Origin: an uncultured Pelagibacteraceae bacterium
GTDB lineage: Bacteria; Pseudomonadota; Alphaproteobacteria; Pelagibacterales; AG-422-B15
DNA: 64,000 nt
Reading direction: 5' to 3'
NCBI GenBank assembly: GCA_902524285.1
Contig: CABZCR010000003.1
Location: forward strand, 1 to 64,000
Shown here: positions 59,004 through 64,000 of the stretch, in pieces
Layout of the letters: each line of letters starts with the position of its first letter
How positions within the stretch are numbered: the stretch's first letter is position 1
The notes under the pieces: model-generated
What the model saw: the letters and a program-made list of their open reading frames with translations, nothing else
Database searches by the model: none
Told to the model about the DNA's origin: nothing
Position numbers and translations under genes: made by a program

Positions 59004-59481
59004 ATTAAGAAATGTCACTATTGATGATATACAAGATATCATTTTGATTAATGAAGATGCTATACCTGCTGTGAACTCCGTATCATATGATGAGTTTTTA
59101 AATTTTTATGAAAAAAAAACTTATTTTAAAGTAGCTATCAATAATGATAATAATATTTGCGGGTTTTTACTTGTTTTACCATCTGGCCTTGATTATCAGA
59201 GTTTAAATTATAAGTGGTTTACGGAGAGGTATAGTGATTTTGTATACATTGATAGAATTGCTATATCAAGTAAATTTAGAGGGTTGGGTATAGGAAAAAG
59301 TCTGTATCTAGATCTCGAAAATTCACTAGATGAATATAATATGATTGCATGCGAATTTAATATAGAACCTCCAAACCCAATTTCTAAAAGTTTTCATGAA
59401 AGTTTAGACTATAAGAATGTTGGCTTTCAGTTTACTGAAAATAATACAAAAAAAGTTTCATTAATGGTTAAAAATATCTAA
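58981..59481 (+). CDS. GNAT family N-acetyltransferase
   Basis: A 166-residue GNAT protein with YIDRIAISSKFRGLGIGKSL, the acetyl-CoA-binding R-x-x-G-x-G/A motif, and a C-terminal NPISKSFHESLDYKNVG. It overlaps the thioesterase by 23 bases (a second ATG at 58996 would reduce this) and is coupled to the oxidase gene by TAATG. Substrate unknown. Confidence 0.85.
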   Translation: MKLLVMFKLRNVTIDDIQDIILINEDAIPAVNSVSYDEFLNFYEKKTYFKVAINNDNNICGFLLVLPSGLDYQSLNYKWFTERYSDFVYIDRIAISSKFRGLGIGKSLYLDLENSLDEYNMIACEFNIEPPNPISKSFHESLDYKNVGFQFTENNTKKVSLMVKNI

Positions 59482-60590
59482 TGAGTTCTAATTTCGTAGA
59501 TGTGCTAGTGATCGGTGGAGGGGTTATTGGGTTAGCCATAGCTAAAAGTTTTGCCGCCAAAGGTCGAGAAGTCATTGTATTGGAGAAAGAAAATACTTTT
59601 GGTTCTGTTACCAGTTCAAGAAATAGTGGAGTCATTCATGCAGGTGTTTATTATGACAAGGACTCAATGAAAGCTAAATTTTGTGCCAATGGAAACCGTA
59701 GAATGTATGAATATTGTAAAAAATTTAATGTGCCTCACATTAATACAGGCAAGTTCATTGTCGCAACATCTTCCAATGAAATTCCTAAACTCGAGGAAAT
59801 TTTCTCCAAAGCGGAATATAATGGTGTTGAAGGAATAGAGAGAGTAACAGGAAATTATGTTACCAGCAAAGAGCCTTTAGTTAAATGTATTGAGGCATTA
59901 TTTGTGCCATCATCAGGCATTGTTGATCAAAACTCTCTCATGAGGTCTTATCTTGGCGAATTGGAGGAAAGCTCCGGCAATATTGTTTTTAATTCGCAAT
60001 TCTTACGTTCTGAAATTAATGGTGAGAAATATTGTTCAACTGTGCTGAGTGATGGAGAAGAAATAATTATAGAGTCGTCAGTTATAATAAATGCTGCTGG
60101 TCTAAATGCTGAAAATATTGCAAATAATATTCTACCCTTAGATAAAAAATACATTCCCAAAACATATTTCGCCAAAGGTAATTATTTTGAAACGGGAAAA
60201 GACCTGAAGATTCGTCATCTAATTTACCCGATACCTAATGATGCAAGTCTTGGTCTTCATTTGGGATTAGATTTAGGAATGCAAGTTAGATTTGGACCTG
60301 ATGTTGAATGGGTAGATGAAATAGATTATGAAGTAAAAAAAGATAGACAGGTTTTGTTTCATAATGATGTCATAAAATATATTCCCTCAATTAAAATTGA
60401 AGATCTTAAAGCTGGATATTCAGGTGTAAGACCAAAACTTAAGAGTAGAGGTGAGGGTAAAAGTGACTTTTCAATTCAAGGAGAAAAGACACATGGTATT
60501 AAAAATCTTGTTAACTTATTTGGAATGGAATCGCCCGGGTTGACTTCTTCACTTGTTATTGGAGAATACGTTACCAATATGGTAAATTAA
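59481..60590 (+). CDS. lhgO: L-2-hydroxyglutarate oxidase-like FAD enzyme
   Basis: A 369-residue FAD-dependent oxidoreductase of the DAO/GlpA superfamily. N-terminal VIGGGVIGLAIAKSFAAKG and SSRNSGVIHAGVYYDKDSMK with the LhgO-type GLHLGLDLGMQVRFGPDVEW strongly suggest L-2-hydroxyglutarate dehydrogenase, which recovers 2-oxoglutarate. Starts on the stop of the GNAT gene (TAATG). Its TAA overlaps the rpoH stop as TTAA. Confidence 0.88.
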   Translation: MSSNFVDVLVIGGGVIGLAIAKSFAAKGREVIVLEKENTFGSVTSSRNSGVIHAGVYYDKDSMKAKFCANGNRRMYEYCKKFNVPHINTGKFIVATSSNEIPKLEEIFSKAEYNGVEGIERVTGNYVTSKEPLVKCIEALFVPSSGIVDQNSLMRSYLGELEESSGNIVFNSQFLRSEINGEKYCSTVLSDGEEIIIESSVIINAAGLNAENIANNILPLDKKYIPKTYFAKGNYFETGKDLKIRHLIYPIPNDASLGLHLGLDLGMQVRFGPDVEWVDEIDYEVKKDRQVLFHNDVIKYIPSIKIEDLKAGYSGVRPKLKSRGEGKSDFSIQGEKTHGIKNLVNLFGMESPGLTSSLVIGEYVTNMVN

Positions 60591-61450
60591 AAGAGGAACT
60601 CTTTCTTTTGCGAATTTGATATATACGATTTCATCTTCATCATAGCACCTTTTTCTATCTGTCTTACACGTTCTTTGGAAATTTTTAACTCCTTGCCTAG
60701 TATATCTAGTGTTTTAACTTCCTCTGAAAGGTGTCTATCCTTAATTATTTTCACTTCTCTTTCATCAAGTATCTCTAAAGTTTGTTTTATTAAGTCTTTT
60801 TTAAAACTTACTTGATCCTTTTCAAACACCTTATCATCAGGTCTTGCATCTTCGTCCTCAATGAGTTCCAAAAACTCACTTTCACTTTCGTCATTAATTT
60901 TGTGATTAAGAGAACTATCGTTTTGACTAATTCTGCTGTCCATTTTTATAACATCAGAAGTTGAAATATTTAAATCACTAGCAATGCCTTGAGCAGTTCT
61001 GAAATCAATTGATCCATGTTCCGTTTGATGAATTTTCTGTTTTAATTTTCTGAGACTAAAAAATAGACTTTTTTGTTTTGAGGTAGTTGCAATTCTCACT
61101 AATGACCAATTTTTTAGAACAAAATCTTGAATTGATGCTCTGATCCACCAGCCCGCATAAGTCGAAAATCTAACTTCTTTATCCAATTCAAATCTTTCTG
61201 CGGCTTTCATCAGACCTATATTACCCTCTTGAATTAGATCACTTAAATTAAGACCATAATTTTTATACTTAACAGCAAAAGCAATAACCAATCTGATGTG
61301 AGATTGGGTTAACTCGTGCAAAGCCTTTTCATCTTTGTTTTTGATCCATTTTTTTGCTAATACCTTTTCATGATTTTCCTCAAGTAAAGGAATAGACATG
61401 GCTTTTTTAACAAAAGATTTCATTTCATTTGTATCATCGAAACTTGACAT
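60587..61450 (-). CDS. rpoH: RNA polymerase sigma-32 factor
   Basis: Heat-shock sigma factor. The ATG at 61450 gives 287 residues; a TTG at 61465 would add five. Region 2 shows DLIQEGNIGLMKAAERFE and RFSTYAGWWIRASIQDFVL; the RpoH box is QKSLFFSLRKLK (E. coli QRKLFFNLRK); region 4 has LDILGKELKISKERVRQIE. The central linker is rich in acidic residues. No upstream thermosensor structure can be identified from sequence. Confidence 0.9.
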   Translation of the reverse strand: MSSFDDTNEMKSFVKKAMSIPLLEENHEKVLAKKWIKNKDEKALHELTQSHIRLVIAFAVKYKNYGLNLSDLIQEGNIGLMKAAERFELDKEVRFSTYAGWWIRASIQDFVLKNWSLVRIATTSKQKSLFFSLRKLKQKIHQTEHGSIDFRTAQGIASDLNISTSDVIKMDSRISQNDSSLNHKINDESESEFLELIEDEDARPDDKVFEKDQVSFKKDLIKQTLEILDEREVKIIKDRHLSEEVKTLDILGKELKISKERVRQIEKGAMMKMKSYISNSQKKEFLF

Positions 61451-61484
61451 ACACGCAAAATACAAATTGAATGTAAAAAGACAA

Positions 61485-61512
61485 TTTGAATCTTCAATTT
61501 TGAGGGTATAAA
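61485..61512 (+). promoter_or_regulatory. Possible promoter of csaA
   Basis: TTTGAA at 61485-61490 and TATAAA at 61507-61512 with a 16-base spacer, 25 bases before the csaA ATG, in the 87-base gap shared with the divergent rpoH. Imperfect -35; a candidate only. Confidence 0.4.
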
Positions 61513-61537
61513 AACTGCCAATGTGGCTTAATTTAAT

Positions 61538-61876
61538 ATGAAAGACATTGTAAAATATGAAGATTTTGAAAAAATTGAGATCTTAGTAGGTACTATTTTT
61601 GAAGTAAAAATAAACGAAAAGGCAAGAAAACCAGCGTACGTGCTGAAAATAGATTTTGGTGAAAAAGTTGGCATTAAACAAAGTTCTGCTCAAATAACAA
61701 ACTATTCAATTGAAGAGCTACTTCAAAAACAAATTATTGCTGTATGTAATTTTGAGAAAAAAAATATCGCAGGTATTGATTCAGAGGTATTAATTCTAGG
61801 CGCAATAAATGAAAATAAAGAGGTGATCTTGATTCATCCGCAACAAAAAGTAGAAAATGGATCAAACATTTGTTGA
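61538..61876 (+). CDS. csaA: tRNA-binding protein CsaA-like
   Basis: A 112-residue free-standing OB-fold tRNA-binding domain, as in CsaA: EILVGTIFEVKINEKARKPA, KIDFGEKVGIKQSSAQIT and VCNFEKKNIAGIDSEVLILG. CsaA has chaperone-like and tRNA-binding activity. Convergent with tRNA-Arg, whose 3' end lies 8 bases away. Confidence 0.92.
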   Translation: MKDIVKYEDFEKIEILVGTIFEVKINEKARKPAYVLKIDFGEKVGIKQSSAQITNYSIEELLQKQIIAVCNFEKKNIAGIDSEVLILGAINENKEVILIHPQQKVENGSNIC

Positions 61877-61883
61877 TTTATAT

Positions 61884-61960
61884 TGGCGCGCTCGAGATGA
61901 TTCGAACATCCGACCCCAGGATTAGGAATCCTGTGCTCTATCCTGCTGAGCTACGAGCGC
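61884..61960 (-). tRNA. tRNA-Arg (anticodon CCT)
   Basis: A 77-base cloverleaf on the minus strand: acceptor GCGCTCG/CGAGCGC, D arm GCTCAGCAGGATAGAGC, anticodon stem CAGGA/TCCTG with loop TTCCTAA (anticodon CCT, codon AGG), T arm ending in ATGTTCGAATCAT, and encoded CCA at 61884-61886. It reads the AGG codon. Confidence 0.97.
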
Positions 61961-62063
61961 ATAATTAAAGATTTTTCTAAAAAAAAATAATTTTTATTTT
62001 ATTTTAATAAAAATTTATAAGAAAAAATAAATTTCTATTACTATAAAAAAATCTAATAACTAT

Positions 62064-62079
62064 AAGTATTTAAATACTT
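62064..62079. repeat. Perfect 16-base palindrome
   Basis: AAGTATTTAAATACTT reads the same on both strands. It stands in the AT-rich spacer, away from either tRNA-Arg or the histone-like gene start, and is not followed by a T run suited to termination. Confidence 0.8.
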
Positions 62080-62187
62080 TTACTAATAATTTAAAATACA
62101 TTCAAAAAATATTTTATAATTAAAAAAATTCTAAAAACAGCGAAAAATTGACAGTTTTTCATAAAAGTTTAATCATTGTATAAGAAC

Positions 62188-62203
62188 GAATCAATTTTGA
62201 TTC
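62188..62203. repeat. Inverted repeat before the histone-like gene
   Basis: GAATCAA and TTGATTC separated by two bases, just downstream of the possible -10 at 62179-62184 and 43 bases before the ATG. It may be an operator or a leader hairpin. Confidence 0.7.
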
Positions 62204-62245
62204 ATCTACTAACCTCTAACTAAACCCAAATGGGGGGAGATAATT

Positions 62246-62503
62246 ATGGAGGAACTTAAAGTGATCTTTGCGAAAGCAAGGAAAAAAGCTAAGAAAAAAG
62301 CAGCGCCTAAGAAAAAACGTAAAGCTGCTAAAAGGAAGCCAGCTAAGAAAAAAGCAGCTCCTAAAAAGAAAAAGCGTAAAGCAGCTAAAAGGAAGCCAGC
62401 TAAGAAAAAAGCCGCTCCTAAAAAGAAAAAAAGGAAAGCCGCTAAGAAAAAAGCCGCTCCTAAAAAGAAAAAGAAAGCTGCTAGAAGAAAAAAAAGAAGA
62501 TAA
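62246..62503 (+). CDS. Histone H1-like lysine-rich protein
   Basis: An 85-residue protein in which 51 residues are Lys or Arg and most others are Ala or Pro. After MEELKVIFAKARKK the sequence consists of imperfect repeats of AKKKAAPKKKKRKAAKRKP (residues 15-32, 33-51, then shortened copies 52-65 and 66-78), ending in ARRKKRR. The composition matches bacterial H1-like DNA-binding proteins such as HctB- or AlgP-type tails. Strong GGGGGGAG ribosome binding site. Expected to bind DNA or RNA by charge; no enzymatic domain. A second lysine-rich reading frame at 62268-62507 is an artefact of the repeats. Confidence 0.88.
   Translation: MEELKVIFAKARKKAKKKAAPKKKRKAAKRKPAKKKAAPKKKKRKAAKRKPAKKKAAPKKKKRKAAKKKAAPKKKKKAARRKKRR
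62288..62479 (+). repeat. Degenerate in-frame tandem repeat in the histone-like gene
   Basis: About 57-base units, two near-complete and two shortened, encode the AKKKAAPKKKK block. Synonymous variation between copies (GCA/GCC/GCT) shows they are not recent exact duplications, but the copy number may vary between strains. Confidence 0.85.
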
Positions 62504-62505
62504 TT

Positions 62506-62533
62506 AGCATTGATTAATCAATGCTTTTTTTTT
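62506..62533 (+). terminator. Terminator of the histone-like gene
   Basis: AGCATTGATTAATCAATGCT is a perfect 20-base palindrome starting two bases after the stop, followed by eight T. It forms an 8-bp stem with a TTAA loop. Confidence 0.9.
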
Positions 62534-62567
62534 GCGCCCTTAGTTCAACAAACTAGGGGCGTTTTTT
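62534..62567 (+). terminator. Second, GC-rich terminator overlapping the carD 3' end
   Basis: CGCCCTTAGTT (62535-62545) and AACTAGGGGCG (62551-62561) form an 11-bp stem with one G-U pair, followed by six T on the plus strand. It backs up the first terminator. The stop codon of carD lies inside the hairpin. For minus-strand transcripts the T run is absent. Confidence 0.8.
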
Positions 62568-63352
62568 AATTTATCTCTACCAAGAATCTTATCGACTTTT
62601 TTTATTGCATTTTCCTCAGTGATTTTAAGTCCAGCAATCACTTCTCTCAAAAATCGATCATAAGACAATTCAAAAAGTTGACGCTCACTATATGATTGCT
62701 CTATTTGATTATTTGCTCTATTAAGATCTCTAACGACCTCAGCAATTTGTTCAATATCACCTGAGTTAATTTTAAGGTCATATTCCTGAGCCCTTCTACT
62801 CCACATTGTTCTCTTTATCTTTGGTTTTTGAGATAAGATTTTTAATACAGTTTGAATTTTAGATGGTTTTGATACTTTTCTTAAATTAAGAGACTTAGCC
62901 TTTTCAACCGGAACTCTCAAAATTAATTTATCTCGTACAAACTCTATCACATACATTTCTAGTTTTTGTCCAACGACCTCTCTTTTTTCAATGTCTATAA
63001 CTTGGCCTACACCGTGTGTTGGATAAACAACATGATCCTTTGTATTAAAAATTTTTTTAACTTTTTTTTCTTTAATGGTCTTTATTTCTAAAAACTTTTT
63101 AACTTTTTTCGCTTGATAGTGAGCAGGGTTAATAATTCGATTATTAACTTTTTTGTCAGATTGTGGAGGAAGTTTAGGCTCTACAAATTTCTTTACTTCT
63201 TTTGTTTTTTTAGCAACTTTTTTTACTTGTTTCTTTTTTGCACTCTTTTTTACTGAGGTTTTCTTTTTTACAACTTTAGTTTTTTTCTTTACTGTTTTCT
63301 TTTTTAGAATTTTCTTTTTGTCGACTTTAATGACTTTTTTCTTTTTTTTCAT
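62540..63352 (-). CDS. carD: CarD-family transcription regulator with lysine-rich N-terminal extension
   Basis: CarD/CdnL binds the RNA polymerase beta subunit and stabilises open complexes, notably at rRNA promoters. The conserved part starts near residue 102 (FNTKDHVVYPTHGVGQVIDI) and extends through MWSRRAQEYDLKINSGD and SYSERQLFELSYDRFLREV. The first about 100 residues are an extension extremely rich in Lys ([36 protein letters not shown]); no internal Met offers a later start. Total 270 residues against about 165-170 in usual alphaproteobacterial CdnL. Directly after fdxA as in related species. Confidence 0.92.
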   Translation of the reverse strand: MKKKKKVIKVDKKKILKKKTVKKKTKVVKKKTSVKKSAKKKQVKKVAKKTKEVKKFVEPKLPPQSDKKVNNRIINPAHYQAKKVKKFLEIKTIKEKKVKKIFNTKDHVVYPTHGVGQVIDIEKREVVGQKLEMYVIEFVRDKLILRVPVEKAKSLNLRKVSKPSKIQTVLKILSQKPKIKRTMWSRRAQEYDLKINSGDIEQIAEVVRDLNRANNQIEQSYSERQLFELSYDRFLREVIAGLKITEENAIKKVDKILGRDKLKNAPSLLN

Positions 63353-63360
63353 AGAATTAC

Positions 63361-63693
63361 CTAACCCCCAGATTTTTCGGAGAAATATTTATCATATTTA
63401 TTTTCTTCATTCTCATACATTTTTGCATCAGTTGGAGAGTCTTTCTTCATTGTAATGTTTGGCCATATTTCTGAAAACTTTTGATTCACTTCTAGCCATT
63501 TTTCATCTTTATCATCTGTATCAGAGATGATTGCATCAACAGGACACTCTGGTTCACACACACCACAATCTATGCATTCATCAGGATTAATTACTAGCAT
63601 ATTTTCACCTTCGTAGAAACAATCAACCGGACATACCTCCACGCAATCAGTATATTTGCATTTTATGCATTTTTCATTAACTAGGTAGGTCAT
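63361..63693 (-). CDS. fdxA: 7Fe ferredoxin FdxA
   Basis: A 110-residue ferredoxin with a [3Fe-4S] and a [4Fe-4S] cluster: [18 protein letters not shown] and [15 protein letters not shown]. The FdxA-type C-terminal tail ([18 protein letters not shown]) is present. Eight bases upstream of carD, a conserved pairing. Redox partner is unknown. Confidence 0.94.
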   Translation of the reverse strand: MTYLVNEKCIKCKYTDCVEVCPVDCFYEGENMLVINPDECIDCGVCEPECPVDAIISDTDDKDEKWLEVNQKFSEIWPNITMKKDSPTDAKMYENEENKYDKYFSEKSGG

Positions 63694-63699
63694 TTTAAA

Positions 63700-64000
63700 C
63701 TATTGTGAGAGTTTTTTCTTTATTTCACCAACTTTAAAGTCATCGATATATAAAAGACCAGATATTTTACGTACTAAAGCATTTTCATAATCATCAATTC
63801 TGCCGTCTGCTATTACAATTTTCCATATCATTTCAATTATCATTATTTTTTCATCGTCATTTAGTAAGATATTAATTTTTGATGTGAATTGGTGAATATC
63901 ATTCGCGTTATCAACAAGTTCATAAGAAGCCTCAAAAAGTTTATTTAACTTATCGTTATCTAAATTATAAAAATTACCAAGCAATTTTAATATCTCATCT
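63700..64000 (-). CDS. TerB-like protein, 5' end outside window
   Basis: The reading frame is open from the window edge; about 100 residues are visible (ending KVGEIKKKLSQ). The core DDEKIMIIEMIWKIVIADG followed by RIDDYENALVRKIS is the TerB-fold signature of the COG4103 type, with an acidic pair in ADGRIDDYE. The TTG at 63984 is probably internal because the frame continues beyond it. Function unknown; co-directional with fdxA (6-base gap). Confidence 0.75.
   Translation of the reverse strand, partial: DEILKLLGNFYNLDNDKLNKLFEASYELVDNANDIHQFTSKINILLNDDEKIMIIEMIWKIVIADGRIDDYENALVRKISGLLYIDDFKVGEIKKKLSQ

Larger units (their letters stand above)
61961..62245. other. AT-rich palindromic spacer
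   Basis: 285 bases with almost no G on the plus strand up to about 62140 and no open frame of note. It holds a perfect 16-base palindrome and an inverted repeat listed separately. A TTGACA at 62148-62153 and a TATAAG at 62179-62184 are 25 bases apart, too far to form one promoter; TATAAG with TTTTCA (62156-62161) has a 17-base spacer and could drive the histone-like gene. Confidence 0.6.

Noticed and set aside
62148..62184. TTGACA plus TATAAG as a promoter for the histone-like gene
   Set aside because: The two boxes are 25 bases apart, beyond usable spacing; another weak -35 fits TATAAG better.
62288..62479. Repeat array as a CRISPR
   Set aside because: Units are coding, degenerate and contiguous, without spacers.
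62268..62507. Second long lysine/leucine-rich frame overlapping the histone-like gene
   Set aside because: It is a frame-shifted reading of the same A-rich repeat, has no ribosome binding site of its own, and the other frame has the strong GGGGGGAG and the H1-like composition.
63153..63455. Phenylalanine-rich frame antisense to carD and fdxA
   Set aside because: It is the reverse complement of the lysine-rich CarD extension (AAA/AAG becomes TTT/CTT), with no start signal or recognisable domain.

Overview
The window is one continuous piece of AT-rich bacterial chromosome, densely coding and free of recognisable insertion sequences, prophage, integrase cassettes or CRISPR arrays. Gene content and order are those of a free-living, probably marine, streamlined Alphaproteobacterium: the split ATP synthase operon (atpHAGDC without F0 genes), obgE-proB-proA-nadD-rsfS-rlmH-ctpA, metX-metW next to hisC-tyrA, fdxA-carD, an ethylmalonyl-CoA pathway locus and a SAM-II riboswitch. 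An AT-rich clade such as HIMB59/AEGEAN-169 would fit, but the sequence alone does not fix the lineage.

Layout. 1-4.7 kb: 2-oxoglutarate dehydrogenase (sucA 3' part, sucB, lpdA). 4.7-8.2 kb (minus): aldolase, xerC, a SnoaL-like protein, a sterol-desaturase-family hydroxylase and a small membrane protein. 8.2-15.1 kb: priA and the F1 ATP synthase operon. 15.1-22.2 kb (minus): rplU-rpmA-obgE-proBA-nadD-rsfS-rlmH-ctpA, then rppH. 22.3-28.3 kb: DUF1015-serC-serA-gpmA and phaA-phaB. 28.3-30.9 kb (minus): metX-metW-gloB behind a SAM-II riboswitch with an intrinsic terminator. 31-35 kb: hisC-tyrA facing ydcF-plsC-DUF2125. 35-38.7 kb: argH-lptM-lysA (lptM is a 40-residue lipoprotein gene) and a TlpA-like thioredoxin. 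38.7-46.9 kb: etfBA, cobalamin adenosyltransferase, mcd and ccr, divergent from ecm. 46.9-51.5 kb: HNH nuclease, coq7-dsbB-DedA, tRNA-Leu(CAA) and pabB-pabC. 51.5-57.6 kb: an acyl-CoA synthetase and an RND / LolA-like / beta-barrel operon. 57.6-64 kb: ispH, thioesterase, GNAT, LhgO-like oxidase, rpoH, csaA, tRNA-Arg(CCU), an AT-rich spacer, a lysine-rich histone-H1-like protein, carD, fdxA and a truncated TerB-like gene.

How the parts connect. phaA and phaB make 3-hydroxybutyryl-CoA, the entry to the ethylmalonyl-CoA route. Ccr, Ecm and Mcd carry out its characteristic steps; the adenosyltransferase supplies AdoCbl for Ecm and EtfAB takes electrons from Mcd. serC-serA-gpmA sits at 3-phosphoglycerate. 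Methionine synthesis is controlled by S-adenosylmethionine through the riboswitch.

Most notable: the SAM-II attenuator with a strong promoter; the compact ethylmalonyl-CoA module; apparent absence of both FtsEX and its EnvC-type partner from the places where alphaproteobacteria usually carry them; convergent genes that repeatedly share a TTAA double stop; a tRNA-pabB dicistron; and a cluster of lysine-rich DNA-associated proteins next to an unusual palindromic AT-rich spacer.
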